Below, piece after piece: positions 9,386 through 18,340 of a stretch of DNA of 64,000 nucleotides; position 1 is the first letter of the stretch; every line of letters starts with the position of its first letter. The DNA comes from JACNKV01 sp964645915 (lineage in GTDB: Bacteria; Fidelibacterota; Marinisomatia; Marinisomatales; JACNKV01), in NCBI GenBank assembly GCA_964645915.1, contig CAZYDH010000001.1, positions 1 through 64,000 of the forward strand, written 5' to 3'. Below the pieces are notes generated by a model that was given only the letters and a program-made list of their open reading frames with translations, did not search any database and was not told the DNA's origin. The translations under genes were made by a program, and so were the position numbers.

Positions 9386-10354
9386 TTAACTTGTTGAGAA
9401 ATAGAGGTTTTTCACCCAATCAGATTCTGCCACAGAAAGAGGATTGCCTAATTTTGAAGCAGCTTCAACCTGTTCAACATCACGCATACCAAGCAACACG
9501 CATCCGGTTGGAGAGTCGGGAAGAAGCGAATCAATTAGGCCGCGCATCACGGGTTGAGGATGGTCTGAAAATTTATCTAATAATAAAGATCGATTATATC
9601 TCATTTTGTCAATGATATCTTGATTTTCAAAATCGGGAACATTTCGACGATAATCTCCCTTAGGAAATGAAGTTGCTTTGGTATACTTTCCGGTTAACAA
9701 ACCGTGCTTAATTGGAGAGAAAAAACAAACGCCAATATTATGATTTTCAACATATTTACGCAGTCCGCTGGAATCAAAAGTGTCATCCATAACATTACGA
9801 TATGGTTGAACAACGTCAGGATTTACACGATCAATGAATCGCATCATTTTATTCAAATCCCAATCTGATAAGCCCAAATATCGTGTTTTACCTTCTTCCT
9901 GCATTCGGTGGAGTATTTCATTTGCATCATCAAAATATTCTTCATTGTCTCCAAAGTTACAGTGATGAAGATATAAAAGATCAACGGTGTTAGTCTTAAG
10001 AAGCTTCAAAGAACGCTCAAATTGATTGCGCATATGTTTTGGATGATACAAATGAGAATAAGGTCCAAGACTCCATCCAAATTTTGTAGCAAGGAAGATA
10101 TCATCTCTGGGAATTGTATTCCACATTGAGCCTATGACCGCTTCAGACCGCCCCTCTCCATAAACGTCAGCGGTATCCCAATGGGAGATACCCAGCTCCC
10201 ATGAGCGGATCATTGCCTGACGAGAACGCTCATCTGTTTGGCCGAACCAACCAACAGACATATCGCCGGAGACGTTTTCTCCACCATAAGACCACGTTCC
10301 TAAACTAACTATAGGTACAGACACATTTGTTTTTCCGAGAACAACTTTTTCCAT
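9386..10354 (-). CDS. Aldo/keto reductase
   Basis: 322 residues of the AKR fold. The likely catalytic tetrad is visible: Asp60 and Tyr65 in 'DTADVYGEGRSE', Lys91 in 'ATKFGW', and His130 in 'LLYLHH'. These enzymes use NADPH to reduce aldehydes or ketones in the cytoplasm. The sequence looks like the YajO/Kv-beta-like broad group rather than a sugar-specific one. A strong GGAGG ribosome site (complement at 10359-10366) sits before the ATG. Probably cotranscribed with the downstream EamA transporter; physiological substrate unknown. Confidence 0.9.
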   Translation of the reverse strand: MEKVVLGKTNVSVPIVSLGTWSYGGENVSGDMSVGWFGQTDERSRQAMIRSWELGISHWDTADVYGEGRSEAVIGSMWNTIPRDDIFLATKFGWSLGPYSHLYHPKHMRNQFERSLKLLKTNTVDLLYLHHCNFGDNEEYFDDANEILHRMQEEGKTRYLGLSDWDLNKMMRFIDRVNPDVVQPYRNVMDDTFDSSGLRKYVENHNIGVCFFSPIKHGLLTGKYTKATSFPKGDYRRNVPDFENQDIIDKMRYNRSLLLDKFSDHPQPVMRGLIDSLLPDSPTGCVLLGMRDVEQVEAASKLGNPLSVAESDWVKNLYFSTS

Positions 10355-10625
10355 GATTTCCTCCTTGTGGAAAATTAATAATTAAAATAAAACCATTGCT
10401 TTTGTTTGACGATTGCTCCAAAAAGATTCCAAACAAACACAAAAGCGAAAACAGGCGTGAAAGCTAATTTTATGTATTAATTAACTCTGTAAGTTATAAA
10501 ATGTAAAAACAAGATTCCACAAAACCATAAAGACTATTTATTGAATAGTGTCTAATTTTTAAAGTGTGATTAAAAGTAATAAATAATTATTCCATTTCGT
10601 TTTAAAGTTGTTTTACATTGCTGAT

Positions 10626-11435
10626 ATGCCATTCATAAAAACAAGCGACAGAATCCTCATTCATTATAAAACCAAAGGCAATGGAGACTCTATAGTGTTT
10701 CTTCACGGATTAGGCTCTTGCGTTGATGACTGGGGGTATCAAACCACCTCCTTCAGATTGAAGTATCAAACAATTACGATTGATATGAGAGGACATGGAA
10801 AGTCGGGGAAACCGTATCCGTTAAAAAAGGAATATTCAATCAAGCGAATGGCTAAGGACGTAATAGAAGTTCTTAATCATTTAAATGTAAAAACAGCACA
10901 TTTTGTTGGACTGTCAATGGGTGGATGTGTTAGTGTTCAAATCGGATTGGATTTCCCTGACCAGACAAACTCATTGACGCTTGTAAACACGCCTGTTTTT
11001 GGGGGTGGACGTAAAACAATTTTTCAAACACAGTTAAACCTTAGATTATTTATTGTGAGGAAATTTGGCGTAGATCTAATGGCGTCGCTGATAGCTTACC
11101 GCCTGTTTCCAAAAAGACACCAATCCGACTTGCGCAAATTAGCAAAAAAGAGAATAGGCGAAAACCCTCGCTGGTCATATTATGCTTCAATATATGCAAT
11201 TGCAAACATGAAAGTTGAGAACCGATTAGATGAATTGAGATGTAAAACGTTGATTATCGTTGGAGAGAACGATAAAATTGTTCACCCAACGCTGAATAAA
11301 ACCCTGGTAAAACGGTTAAATAAAGTATCAACGCTGAATAAAATGAAAAAAGCAGGACACGCAGCCCCACTTGACTCTCCGGAAGAGTTTAATCAGGTAC
11401 TTTATAATTGGCTTAACAAACAAAACAATTATTAA
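10626..11435 (+). CDS. Alpha/beta hydrolase
   Basis: 269 residues from the ATG at 10626; an in-frame TTG at 10608 would add six residues but has no better ribosome site. The fold shows the oxyanion 'FLHGLGS' loop, the nucleophile elbow 'GLSMGG' (Ser97), an acid in 'IVGENDKIVHP' and the catalytic His in 'KAGHAAPLDSP'. This layout matches the 3-oxoadipate enol-lactonase/esterase-like branch of the superfamily. The substrate is unknown. It is a single gene preceded by about 270 bases of AT-rich sequence in which I see no clear site. Confidence 0.88.
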   Translation: MPFIKTSDRILIHYKTKGNGDSIVFLHGLGSCVDDWGYQTTSFRLKYQTITIDMRGHGKSGKPYPLKKEYSIKRMAKDVIEVLNHLNVKTAHFVGLSMGGCVSVQIGLDFPDQTNSLTLVNTPVFGGGRKTIFQTQLNLRLFIVRKFGVDLMASLIAYRLFPKRHQSDLRKLAKKRIGENPRWSYYASIYAIANMKVENRLDELRCKTLIIVGENDKIVHPTLNKTLVKRLNKVSTLNKMKKAGHAAPLDSPEEFNQVLYNWLNKQNNY

Positions 11436-11554
11436 ACAGTGAATGTCCAATTAAAGTTAAATTTGTAGGCTTAAATTCAAACAGATTCACGTTGTTTGTA
11501 TTTGTTGCGTGGAACAAACAAGCAATTTGAAGATAAAAATCAGAAACATAGCAT

Positions 11555-11854
11555 ATGAATAAAGAAAAAAAATTAACCGAAGAACAGCTGTTTGACCAGC
11601 TAATAGCATCTGTTGTTCATAGTGCGTGGATTTCTCTTGGTAAAATAAAAAATCCTGTGACCGATCAACTAGAAAAAGACTTGGACAGAGCTTCAATTCA
11701 TATTGATATGTTAGATATGATCTATAAACGAATGGACGGAAACCTAACGGAGAACGAAGAGACATACTTAAGCCACTTGCTTCATGAATTGAAAATGAAC
11801 TTTATTGAAGCAAAAAAAGAAAAAACAAACAAAAAGGATAAAAACAGTGATTGA
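11555..11854 (+). CDS. DUF1844 family protein
   Basis: 99 residues. The sequence matches the DUF1844 pattern: an N-terminal helix ('LFDQLIASVVHSAWISLG'), a middle 'DLDRASIHIDMLDMI', and the conserved 'GNLTENEETYL' then 'LLHELKMNFIEA'. The tail is lysine rich. The function of the family is not known; members are small, helical and cytosolic, and are common in the FCB, Planctomycetes and Acidobacteria groups. The stop overlaps the likely GTG start of the next gene by eight bases, so translation of the two is probably coupled. Confidence 0.85.
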   Translation: MNKEKKLTEEQLFDQLIASVVHSAWISLGKIKNPVTDQLEKDLDRASIHIDMLDMIYKRMDGNLTENEETYLSHLLHELKMNFIEAKKEKTNKKDKNSD

Positions 11855-14804
11855 TAAATTATATGTTCGATGGAACCAGATTATAGCGGGAATCACATTT
11901 CTTTTAGCACTAATTGTATATCTTTTAACGGTTGCCCCGACAGTATCTTTTTGGGATTGCGGTGAGTTTATCGCAACAGCGTACACACTGGGTGTGCCGC
12001 ACCCACCCGGAAGCCCACTGTTTTTAATTATTGGTAGAATTTTTTCAATGCTGCCAATCGGGACTGATATTGCGTATAGAATAAATCTAATTTCTCCATT
12101 GGTCAGCGCTGCGGCTGTATTCTTGTTGTATCTAATTATTGTAAAAGTTGTTGCCCACTGGAGAGGTGCGGTTTCATCAAAACAAGATGCAGTAATTGCA
12201 TTTGGCGGAGCGTTTATCGGAGCTTTGGTTTTTGCTTATTCAGACAGTCACTGGTTCAATGCGGTTGAAGCGGAAGTTTATTCGATAAGCACCTTTTTCA
12301 CCGCGATCGTTGTTTGGCTGATTTTACATTGGGCAGAAAGAGCCGAGACACCGGGAAATGAACGATATATTCTTATTATCGCCTATATGATTGGGTTGGC
12401 AATAGGTGTCCATCTACTTAATTTATTAGCACTGCCATTTGTTGCGTTGATCGTATATTTTAAGAAACAAGAATTTGAATGGAAGTCTTTTCTTGTGTTG
12501 ATGGGATTTACCGCACTCACCTTCTTTATTATTCATAACGGAATTATTAAAGGACTTCCAAGACTTGCAGAGATGATCGGAGTTTGGGGTGTTGTCGGAA
12601 CAGTGATTGTCGTGTTTGGAATTATGATCTGGGCAATTCTGGAAAAACAACGGTTATTGTCGATTGTATTTACATCGATGGTTTTGATCCTTGTCGGATA
12701 TTCAAGCTATTCAATCATATTTATTCGCTCAAACCAAGACCCAACAATAGACGAGAACAACCCTGAAACAGTATCGGCTGCCATTTCATACCTAGAAAGA
12801 GAACAGTACGGTCAGGTGGGTCAATTTCCTCGACGATATGATGGTTTGCCCGCAAAACACAAAGCAGTTGGGTATCCCAATGTAGATGGAGAATATACTT
12901 CCACACAAGACCGTAGTTACAAACTGTTTAACCCTACAAAACAATGGTCATATTTTTTGAACTATCAAGTTAAGAAAATGTACTGGCGATATTTTCTTTG
13001 GCAGTTCGCAGGGCGTGGTCCATCAACAGAGCCCGGAGTGACTAATTTTGGTGCAAACCCGAAAGAAGACGGCGTGGATTGGAGCCAGTTTGGACTCCCA
13101 CTTGCCTTTTTCCTTGGGTTTGGAGGAATGTTATATCATTTTAACAGAGATAAAAAAGAGGCATTCTCTATTTTCACACTCTTTTTCTTTACCGGATTGG
13201 CAATTGTTCTTTATTTAAACCAAGACAACCCGCAACCAAGGGAAAGGGACTATTCCTATGTTGGGAGTTTCTTCGCTTTTAGTGTTTGGGTGGGGGTTGG
13301 AGCTTCTGCTGTTTTTGAAACAATATATCAAAAAATAAAAGATAAAGACCTGGCACATCGATTAGCAACAGTTGCTTTAACGGTACTTACCCTTCTGGTT
13401 CCCCTTGTGATGCTTCAGGCAAATTATCACGAACACAATCGCTCCGGAAACTATGTTGCATGGGACATGAGCTATAATATGTTACAATCCTGTGAACCAA
13501 ACAGCATTATTTTTACTAACGGGGACAATGATACATTCCCGCTTTGGTATTTACAGGAAGTTGAAGGGGTTCGTAAAGATGTTACCGTTGCCAACTTAAG
13601 CCTTCTGAATACACCCTGGTACATTAAACAGCTTCGCGATTCCCGACCAAAAGGAAAAAGATTTATTCGAATGACAGACGATAAAATTAACGAGTGGTCG
13701 GCCGGATTGATTCCCTGGGAAGCTCAAGCAATTCGCATACCTGCAGAAAATGATCCGCTTAATACAAAAGGATACATTGAATGGACGGTAAAACCAACAT
13801 ATGGCGGTGCATTAAAAGTACAGGACATGATGATCTTAAAGATATTAAACGATTCAAAATGGGAATATCCCATATATTTTGCTGTCACAGTATCACCATC
13901 TAATAGAGTTGGGCTGGATGATTTTATATCCATGGAAGGTCTAACTTTTAAAGTGCACAGCCATAAGGTAAATATGATCGATCATGAGAAAATGGACCTT
14001 TACCTTATGACAGAATTAAAAACGAAGACCTGGTCTGATGAATTTACTCCGGAGTCCGAAATACCGTTTATTTCTGATCTTGAGCAAACATACTGGTCTA
14101 AACAGTATCAACCGGGGTATTTGTTTAGAAATCTTGGAAACGATGAAGTGTATTTTAATCAACAGATCGTACGACTGCTTCAAAATTATCGTAGTGCTTA
14201 TTGGCAATTAGCTGTCCATTATTTCTTAGAGTTTCAAAGAGAGGGTCGCAAATCTTCTCCAAATCAAGAATATAGAGAAGAAATGCGCACAAAAGCCCTT
14301 GCGGTATTAAACCAAATGTCAAAAAACATTCCGGAAAAAACAATATATCTCGAATCGCGAGAACTTTATTATCAAATAGGAATGCTTTATGGTCAACTTG
14401 GCAATAAAAAGAGATTTGAAACTGTTTTGAATGAACTATCTGCCAGAAAAAACCTTTCGATTGATGAGTTGATACGATATGGACAAACATACATTCAAGA
14501 ACTGGACAACTACGATAAGGCGAGAAAAATATTTGAAACACTCTATTCCTCCTATTTAAAACAAGAAGAACTTATTAAGAAGCAAGGGCTGTCAAAATCA
14601 GGGATGACTTCACAATCATGGAACACATGGAAAAAGAGCTTCACAGAAATTGTATCATCATTGGTGTTGATTTATAAAGAAATGGAACTGGAAGAGCCTT
14701 ACAGAAAAGTCCTTACGGAATGGATCGAAAGAAACCCCGAAGACAACCAAGCAAAACGAATGCTGTCAGAGCTCGACAACAAACCTGACAAAGAAATAGA
14801 GTAG
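11847..14804 (+). CDS. DUF2723 membrane protein (O-mannosyltransferase-like)
   Basis: About 985 residues from the GTG at 11847, which has an AAGGA site eight bases upstream; an in-frame TTG at 11805 lies inside the previous gene and has no such support. The N-terminal half holds around ten membrane segments and the DUF2723 signature 'APTVSFWDCGEF...GVPHPPGSPLF', related to protein O-mannosyltransferases with the acidic loop after the first helix. The C-terminal 500 residues are soluble and helical, with TPR-like stretches in the last 200. It is likely a lipid-linked-sugar-dependent glycosyltransferase of the inner membrane. It ends with two successive TAG codons (14802-14807), and a glycosyltransferase follows in the same frame. 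Confidence 0.87.
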   Translation: MIDKLYVRWNQIIAGITFLLALIVYLLTVAPTVSFWDCGEFIATAYTLGVPHPPGSPLFLIIGRIFSMLPIGTDIAYRINLISPLVSAAAVFLLYLIIVKVVAHWRGAVSSKQDAVIAFGGAFIGALVFAYSDSHWFNAVEAEVYSISTFFTAIVVWLILHWAERAETPGNERYILIIAYMIGLAIGVHLLNLLALPFVALIVYFKKQEFEWKSFLVLMGFTALTFFIIHNGIIKGLPRLAEMIGVWGVVGTVIVVFGIMIWAILEKQRLLSIVFTSMVLILVGYSSYSIIFIRSNQDPTIDENNPETVSAAISYLEREQYGQVGQFPRRYDGLPAKHKAVGYPNVDGEYTSTQDRSYKLFNPTKQWSYFLNYQVKKMYWRYFLWQFAGRGPSTEPGVTNFGANPKEDGVDWSQFGLPLAFFLGFGGMLYHFNRDKKEAFSIFTLFFFTGLAIVLYLNQDNPQPRERDYSYVGSFFAFSVWVGVGASAVFETIYQKIKDKDLAHRLATVALTVLTLLVPLVMLQANYHEHNRSGNYVAWDMSYNMLQSCEPNSIIFTNGDNDTFPLWYLQEVEGVRKDVTVANLSLLNTPWYIKQLRDSRPKGKRFIRMTDDKINEWSAGLIPWEAQAIRIPAENDPLNTKGYIEWTVKPTYGGALKVQDMMILKILNDSKWEYPIYFAVTVSPSNRVGLDDFISMEGLTFKVHSHKVNMIDHEKMDLYLMTELKTKTWSDEFTPESEIPFISDLEQTYWSKQYQPGYLFRNLGNDEVYFNQQIVRLLQNYRSAYWQLAVHYFLEFQREGRKSSPNQEYREEMRTKALAVLNQMSKNIPEKTIYLESRELYYQIGMLYGQLGNKKRFETVLNELSARKNLSIDELIRYGQTYIQELDNYDKARKIFETLYSSYLKQEELIKKQGLSKSGMTSQSWNTWKKSFTEIVSSLVLIYKEMELEEPYRKVLTEWIERNPEDNQAKRMLSELDNKPDKEIE

Positions 14805-14837
14805 TAGCACATTAACCAGAAAACAAAGGGTTCTAAA

Positions 14838-15872
14838 ACGAAAGTTTCAGTTATCATCCCACATTGGAACGGCATTGATCTGCTTTCAGAATGCCTTCAA
14901 TCGCTAAAGTTGTCGCAATATCCTTCATTAGAGATCGTTGTTGTAGACAACCACTCAACAGACGGAAGTCCCGAGTGGATAAAAAACAATCATCCCGATG
15001 TAATCCTATTAGAAAACGACAAAAACTACGGGTTTGCAGGTGGGTGTAATCGGGGAGTTTCTCTTTGTTCGGGCGAATACATTATATTTTTAAACAACGA
15101 TACAATTCATGATCCCGGCTGGATTGAGCCATTGGTAGAAACATTAAATTCAGATTCACAAATAGCAGCCGCACAGCCCACAATCCGAAACTATTATCAG
15201 CGTGAATTATTTGATTATGCCGGCGGTGCCGGTGGCGCAATGGACATTTTTGGATTTCCGTTTGCAAAAGGACGAGTGTTTTCTACCCAAGAAACAGACA
15301 AAGCACAATACACAAAGAAGAACGAAATATTTTGGGCTTCCGGAACAGCGATAATAGTAAGAAGAGATCAATTTGTTGAATCCGGTATGTTCGATGAGAC
15401 ATTTTTTGCACACATGGAAGAAATTGACCTTTGCTGGCGTTTTTATTTAATGGGATATTCTGTTAGATCAGCCCCCAGCTCAATTGTTTATCATAAAAAC
15501 GCTGTGACGCTACCACAACAATCACTGAAAAAATATTATTTAAATCATCGAAATTCAGTGTTAATGGTGCTGTCTAATTATTCACTTCCTGTTACTTTAT
15601 ATGTTTTGCCGATACGAATTGCTCTTGAGGGAATTGCTTTTATCTATGCGCTATTGTTACTTGACTGGAAGCACGCAACAGCCATCGTTAAAGCCTTGTT
15701 TTGGATATTGTTCCACCCTCTGGCGGTTATAAAAAAACGCCGAAAAACGAAAGCATTACGGAAAATTCGTGATAGAAATATATTTGATAAAATGTACCGC
15801 GGAAGCGTTGTGGTGGGGTATTATTTATTAGGAAAGAAAACCTACCGAGAGATCGTATCTAAACCGGCTTGA
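14838..15872 (+). CDS. Family 2 glycosyltransferase (apparent ACG start)
   Basis: The frame is homologous to GT2 enzymes from 'KVSVIIPHWNG' onward, yet the only ATG/GTG/TTG codon near the front is a TTG at 14910 that would delete the conserved first strand. An ACG at 14838 sits exactly where the initiator Met should be, seven bases after AAAGGG (14825-14830), so I place the start there (344 residues). Visible motifs: 'VVDNHSTDGS', 'NYGFAGGCNRG', the DXD-like 'FLNNDT', and 'HMEEIDLCWR'. The pattern resembles rhamnosyltransferase-type enzymes acting on cell-surface polysaccharide, ending with a C-terminal membrane-associated region. It lies 33 bases after the DUF2723 gene, in the same frame. 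Its 3' end overlaps the convergent DUF4835 gene by 31 bases. Confidence 0.82.
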   Translation, partial: TKVSVIIPHWNGIDLLSECLQSLKLSQYPSLEIVVVDNHSTDGSPEWIKNNHPDVILLENDKNYGFAGGCNRGVSLCSGEYIIFLNNDTIHDPGWIEPLVETLNSDSQIAAAQPTIRNYYQRELFDYAGGAGGAMDIFGFPFAKGRVFSTQETDKAQYTKKNEIFWASGTAIIVRRDQFVESGMFDETFFAHMEEIDLCWRFYLMGYSVRSAPSSIVYHKNAVTLPQQSLKKYYLNHRNSVLMVLSNYSLPVTLYVLPIRIALEGIAFIYALLLLDWKHATAIVKALFWILFHPLAVIKKRRKTKALRKIRDRNIFDKMYRGSVVVGYYLLGKKTYREIVSKPA

Positions 15873-16744
15873 TAGAACTCTTCGTTATCTGAATCCAGAT
15901 AAATTAAATCACGTAACAACTGTTCTTGTTGCAGGATGGATAAAATCCCAGTCAATGTTTTAGCATGGGTTTTTAAAAAATACAATGTGTTTTGTTCGCG
16001 TGGAGTGACTTGTTTTACTTCCTCTAATCCATCGATCATTAGCTTGAATTCGGTCAAAGCGCTTTCAATATTTCCGTTGTTAAAAAGATCAACGGCGTAA
16101 TAATATGAAAATTTAGCCTTTCTTAAACCAAGGTTCGCGCTAAGATCATTAACAAGCGTTACCCTGTTGCTCCAACCGCGAGGATAATCAGAAGCACTTC
16201 CCCGTAAAGCAATTGTCCGACAGATCTCGTAGGTTGAGGTTCCACCATTTGGTTCGTATGTATCAATTTCTCCTGCAAGGATGAGGTTTCCGTAATAAGC
16301 GAGAAAACTGGGCAAAGGCTCAAAGATTACAGGATCATAATGAATAACGCTTCCGGATTTATAAAAGAATTGAACACCGCTTGCAAAATATCTCTGATCT
16401 TTTCCGTTGGAAAAAAGAGCTTGTGCCAAGTAGGTTTTTACAGATCCTTTTGTTGAAGTTCCTTCAAAAATGATTTGAAGATGAAGCGGAATATTTAGAT
16501 CTTTATATTCATCATTCCACATCGTATTTTGGAAAAAACGTTTAACATCTTCATACAACGGAAACACGTCTTGTCGTTCGTTACCTCTAAGCAGATGGTC
16601 ATCAATAGAGACATGAACATCGCCAAACTGCGCAAAACCGATCTGTATAAAAAAGATCAAAAAGATACAAAATCTGACAAGAGACAAAATCGCAATAAAG
16701 ATTTTTTTAAAGGGGCGGTCGCTAAACAGAGGCAATGAATTCAT
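15842..16744 (-). CDS. DUF4835/PorD-like type IX secretion-associated protein
   Basis: 300 residues with an N-terminal hydrophobic export signal (about 14-38). The central part, 'FLAYYGNLILAGEIDTYEP' followed by 'GGTSTYEICRTIAL', matches the DUF4835 family, several members of which are annotated as PorD of the type IX secretion system in Bacteroidota. Family members are periplasmic and about 290-300 residues long, as here. Finding this family beside two T9SS-sorted cargo genes fits a T9SS-bearing organism. Its 3' end overlaps the glycosyltransferase gene by 31 bases. The asparaginase-domain gene lies eight bases upstream, so it is probably the last gene of an arsC-asparaginase-DUF4835 transcript. 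The exact role of the family in secretion is known only from genetics in other organisms. Confidence 0.78.
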   Translation of the reverse strand: MNSLPLFSDRPFKKIFIAILSLVRFCIFLIFFIQIGFAQFGDVHVSIDDHLLRGNERQDVFPLYEDVKRFFQNTMWNDEYKDLNIPLHLQIIFEGTSTKGSVKTYLAQALFSNGKDQRYFASGVQFFYKSGSVIHYDPVIFEPLPSFLAYYGNLILAGEIDTYEPNGGTSTYEICRTIALRGSASDYPRGWSNRVTLVNDLSANLGLRKAKFSYYYAVDLFNNGNIESALTEFKLMIDGLEEVKQVTPREQNTLYFLKTHAKTLTGILSILQQEQLLRDLIYLDSDNEEFYQAGLDTISR

Positions 16745-16752
16745 AATGTAAT

Positions 16753-17244
16753 TTATGACTCTTTTCTTTCAAAAATGCCCGTTTTTTTATTTTTTTCCAC
16801 AGAATCATATTCGAAGTATTTTCCATTCATGACAATATAAACCCCGACGGGAAGCGTTTGAACAAACGCCAAGGCACTTCCTAAATTGAACAGACCATCT
16901 GAACTTCCGAATTTATACGGTACCATAGCACCGGTCAACACAATGGTTTTATTGATATTGGCTTCTGCAATAAAAGAAGCCGTTTTTGTCATGGTGTCTG
17001 TTCCGTGGGTGATGACCAGATGATTTTCAGAGGTTTTCTTACATTGTTCAACAACCATAGCCCGATCTTGCTTTGTCATCTCTAAACTGTCCTCCATCAT
17101 CAGCGTTAGAATAGAGATGTCTGTTTGGTTTCGACCCAGATCTAACATTTCTCGAACATGAGACTCTTTAAAAAACAACTTTCCGGTTATTTCGTCATAT
17201 TCTTTATCGAAAGTTCCGCCCGTAACAATAATTTTAATTTTCAT
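16753..17244 (-). CDS. Asparaginase-domain protein, N-terminal half only
   Basis: 163 residues against about 330 for a full asparaginase. Both catalytic threonine motifs of the N-terminal domain are present: 'VTGGTFDKEY' (Thr11) and 'THGTDTM' (Thr82, Asp83). The C-terminal domain that normally completes the dimer interface is absent, and the downstream sequence does not encode it on either strand, so this is a stand-alone single-domain form rather than a broken gene. Such short 'asparaginase domain' proteins are known in other bacteria; activity on asparagine is not assured. It overlaps the upstream ArsC-like gene by four bases (ATGA). Confidence 0.85.
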   Translation of the reverse strand: MKIKIIVTGGTFDKEYDEITGKLFFKESHVREMLDLGRNQTDISILTLMMEDSLEMTKQDRAMVVEQCKKTSENHLVITHGTDTMTKTASFIAEANINKTIVLTGAMVPYKFGSSDGLFNLGSALAFVQTLPVGVYIVMNGKYFEYDSVEKNKKTGIFERKES

Positions 17245-17585
17245 AGGATGGCGTCAATTTTATTTGCAGGTCTGGCGACAACTGCGTTATTGTTATTAAC
17301 AACAATAGGTCGCTCAATTAGTTTAGGGAATGAAGCCATAGCTGCGATGATGGTTTTATCATCTTCCAGCTTCTCTTTTAACCCTAATTGTTTAAAATCT
17401 TTTTCCTGCCGTCGGATAAAATCTTTAGGTCGAAGCCCAAGACATTCAGTCAATCCAATAAGCTCTTTTTCGGACAATGGAAATTTCAGATATTCAACAA
17501 TCTGAGGTTCAATGTTTTTATCCTTTAAATATTGTAATCCTTCGCGGCTTTTGCGACACCGAGGGTTGTGAAATATTTTAACCAT
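17241..17585 (-). CDS. ArsC/Spx-family arsenate reductase-like protein
   Basis: 114 residues with the thioredoxin-like ArsC fold. The redox Cys10 lies in 'HNPRCRKS', and Arg92 in 'ERPIVV' is the conserved anion-binding Arg. Glutaredoxin-dependent arsenate reductases (ArsC) and the related YffB/Spx proteins share this pattern; the 'CRKS' active site and the 'LGLRPKDFIRRQE' segment favour the ArsC side. It would reduce arsenate to arsenite with glutathione or another thiol. No ars regulator is adjacent, and the only arsenite exporter in view (Acr3) is 43 kb away. The gene overlaps the asparaginase-domain gene by four bases. Confidence 0.8.
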   Translation of the reverse strand: MVKIFHNPRCRKSREGLQYLKDKNIEPQIVEYLKFPLSEKELIGLTECLGLRPKDFIRRQEKDFKQLGLKEKLEDDKTIIAAMASFPKLIERPIVVNNNNAVVARPANKIDAIL

Positions 17586-17693
17586 GTTTTATTTATTCTT
17601 TGTTTTTCTGTTCTGATTTAATCCGGAAAATTTAGCAAACCGACAAAACAATGTTCAATATAAGCCGATAAAATTATTTAAAATTGGTCAGCG

Positions 17694-18299
17694 TTATTCC
17701 TTAATGAATTCCAAGGTTCGTGTCGTTTCTGATGTCACAGGAAGACAAAGAGAATTTATTTGGATTCCCGACAGAGACAACACCCCGAGAGTATCTGTGG
17801 GGTTTGTTACGGTGTATATAATTTGCATTACCTGTGACACCTCTTCATAATTGTACGTTCCCTGAATATCCAAAAGATCATAATCAAGATTCAACTCAAA
17901 GACACTGGTCTCTAAATCAACAGCCCATTCACCGTCGGAAGCAACTGAGCCTAGTATTATCCAGGGATCACATCCTGTTCCGATATTCGCGGGAAGAGTT
18001 CCGGCGAGATAAGCCGTTCCATCTTCGTTCAAAATAACAGTGCCTTCAATGCCGTCATTTGTTGTATATATTGTTGCTGTTTCGATTACAAGATCACCAG
18101 ACAAAATAGAAATGGGATCTAATTCATCTATAGGGTTTCCAATTGTGTCGACACTGGAATAAGCAAGTGATTCAACAGAAAGAGATGTTAGCGTGTATGT
18201 GCCTACAAGTGGATGTATGTTTTCCTCTTCGTTTTGTGATTCACAGCTAAAAAAGAGCATGTTTATCATGAGGAAAAATGAAATATGTTTTATTTTCAT
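17694..18299 (-). CDS. Lipoprotein, lipocalin-like
   Basis: 201 residues beginning with a lipoprotein signal peptide; the lipobox is 'LFFSC' with Cys at 19. After the Cys come 'HPLVGTYTLTSLSVES' and alternating beta stretches ('GTVILNEDGTAYL', 'DGEWAVDLETSVFELN', 'IQGTYNYEE'), the pattern of small lipocalin-like (DUF4923/DUF5004-type) periplasmic or outer membrane lipoproteins common in Bacteroidota. No function can be assigned. A second lipoprotein gene lies just upstream on the same strand, 20 bases away from this start. Confidence 0.7.
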   Translation of the reverse strand: MKIKHISFFLMINMLFFSCESQNEEENIHPLVGTYTLTSLSVESLAYSSVDTIGNPIDELDPISILSGDLVIETATIYTTNDGIEGTVILNEDGTAYLAGTLPANIGTGCDPWIILGSVASDGEWAVDLETSVFELNLDYDLLDIQGTYNYEEVSQVMQIIYTVTNPTDTLGVLSLSGIQINSLCLPVTSETTRTLEFIKE

Positions 18300-18340
18300 T
18301 GGATTAAATCCTTTCTTTGTGAACGAACGAAAAACGTATT

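Noticed and set aside
16753..17244. The short asparaginase considered as a pseudogene
   Set aside because: The frame is intact, ends at a clean domain boundary, keeps both catalytic motifs and is coupled to its upstream neighbour; no remains of the second domain are visible downstream.
16753..17585. ArsC-like plus small overlapping gene considered as a toxin-antitoxin pair
   Set aside because: Both proteins match known enzyme families with catalytic residues present; no toxin fold.
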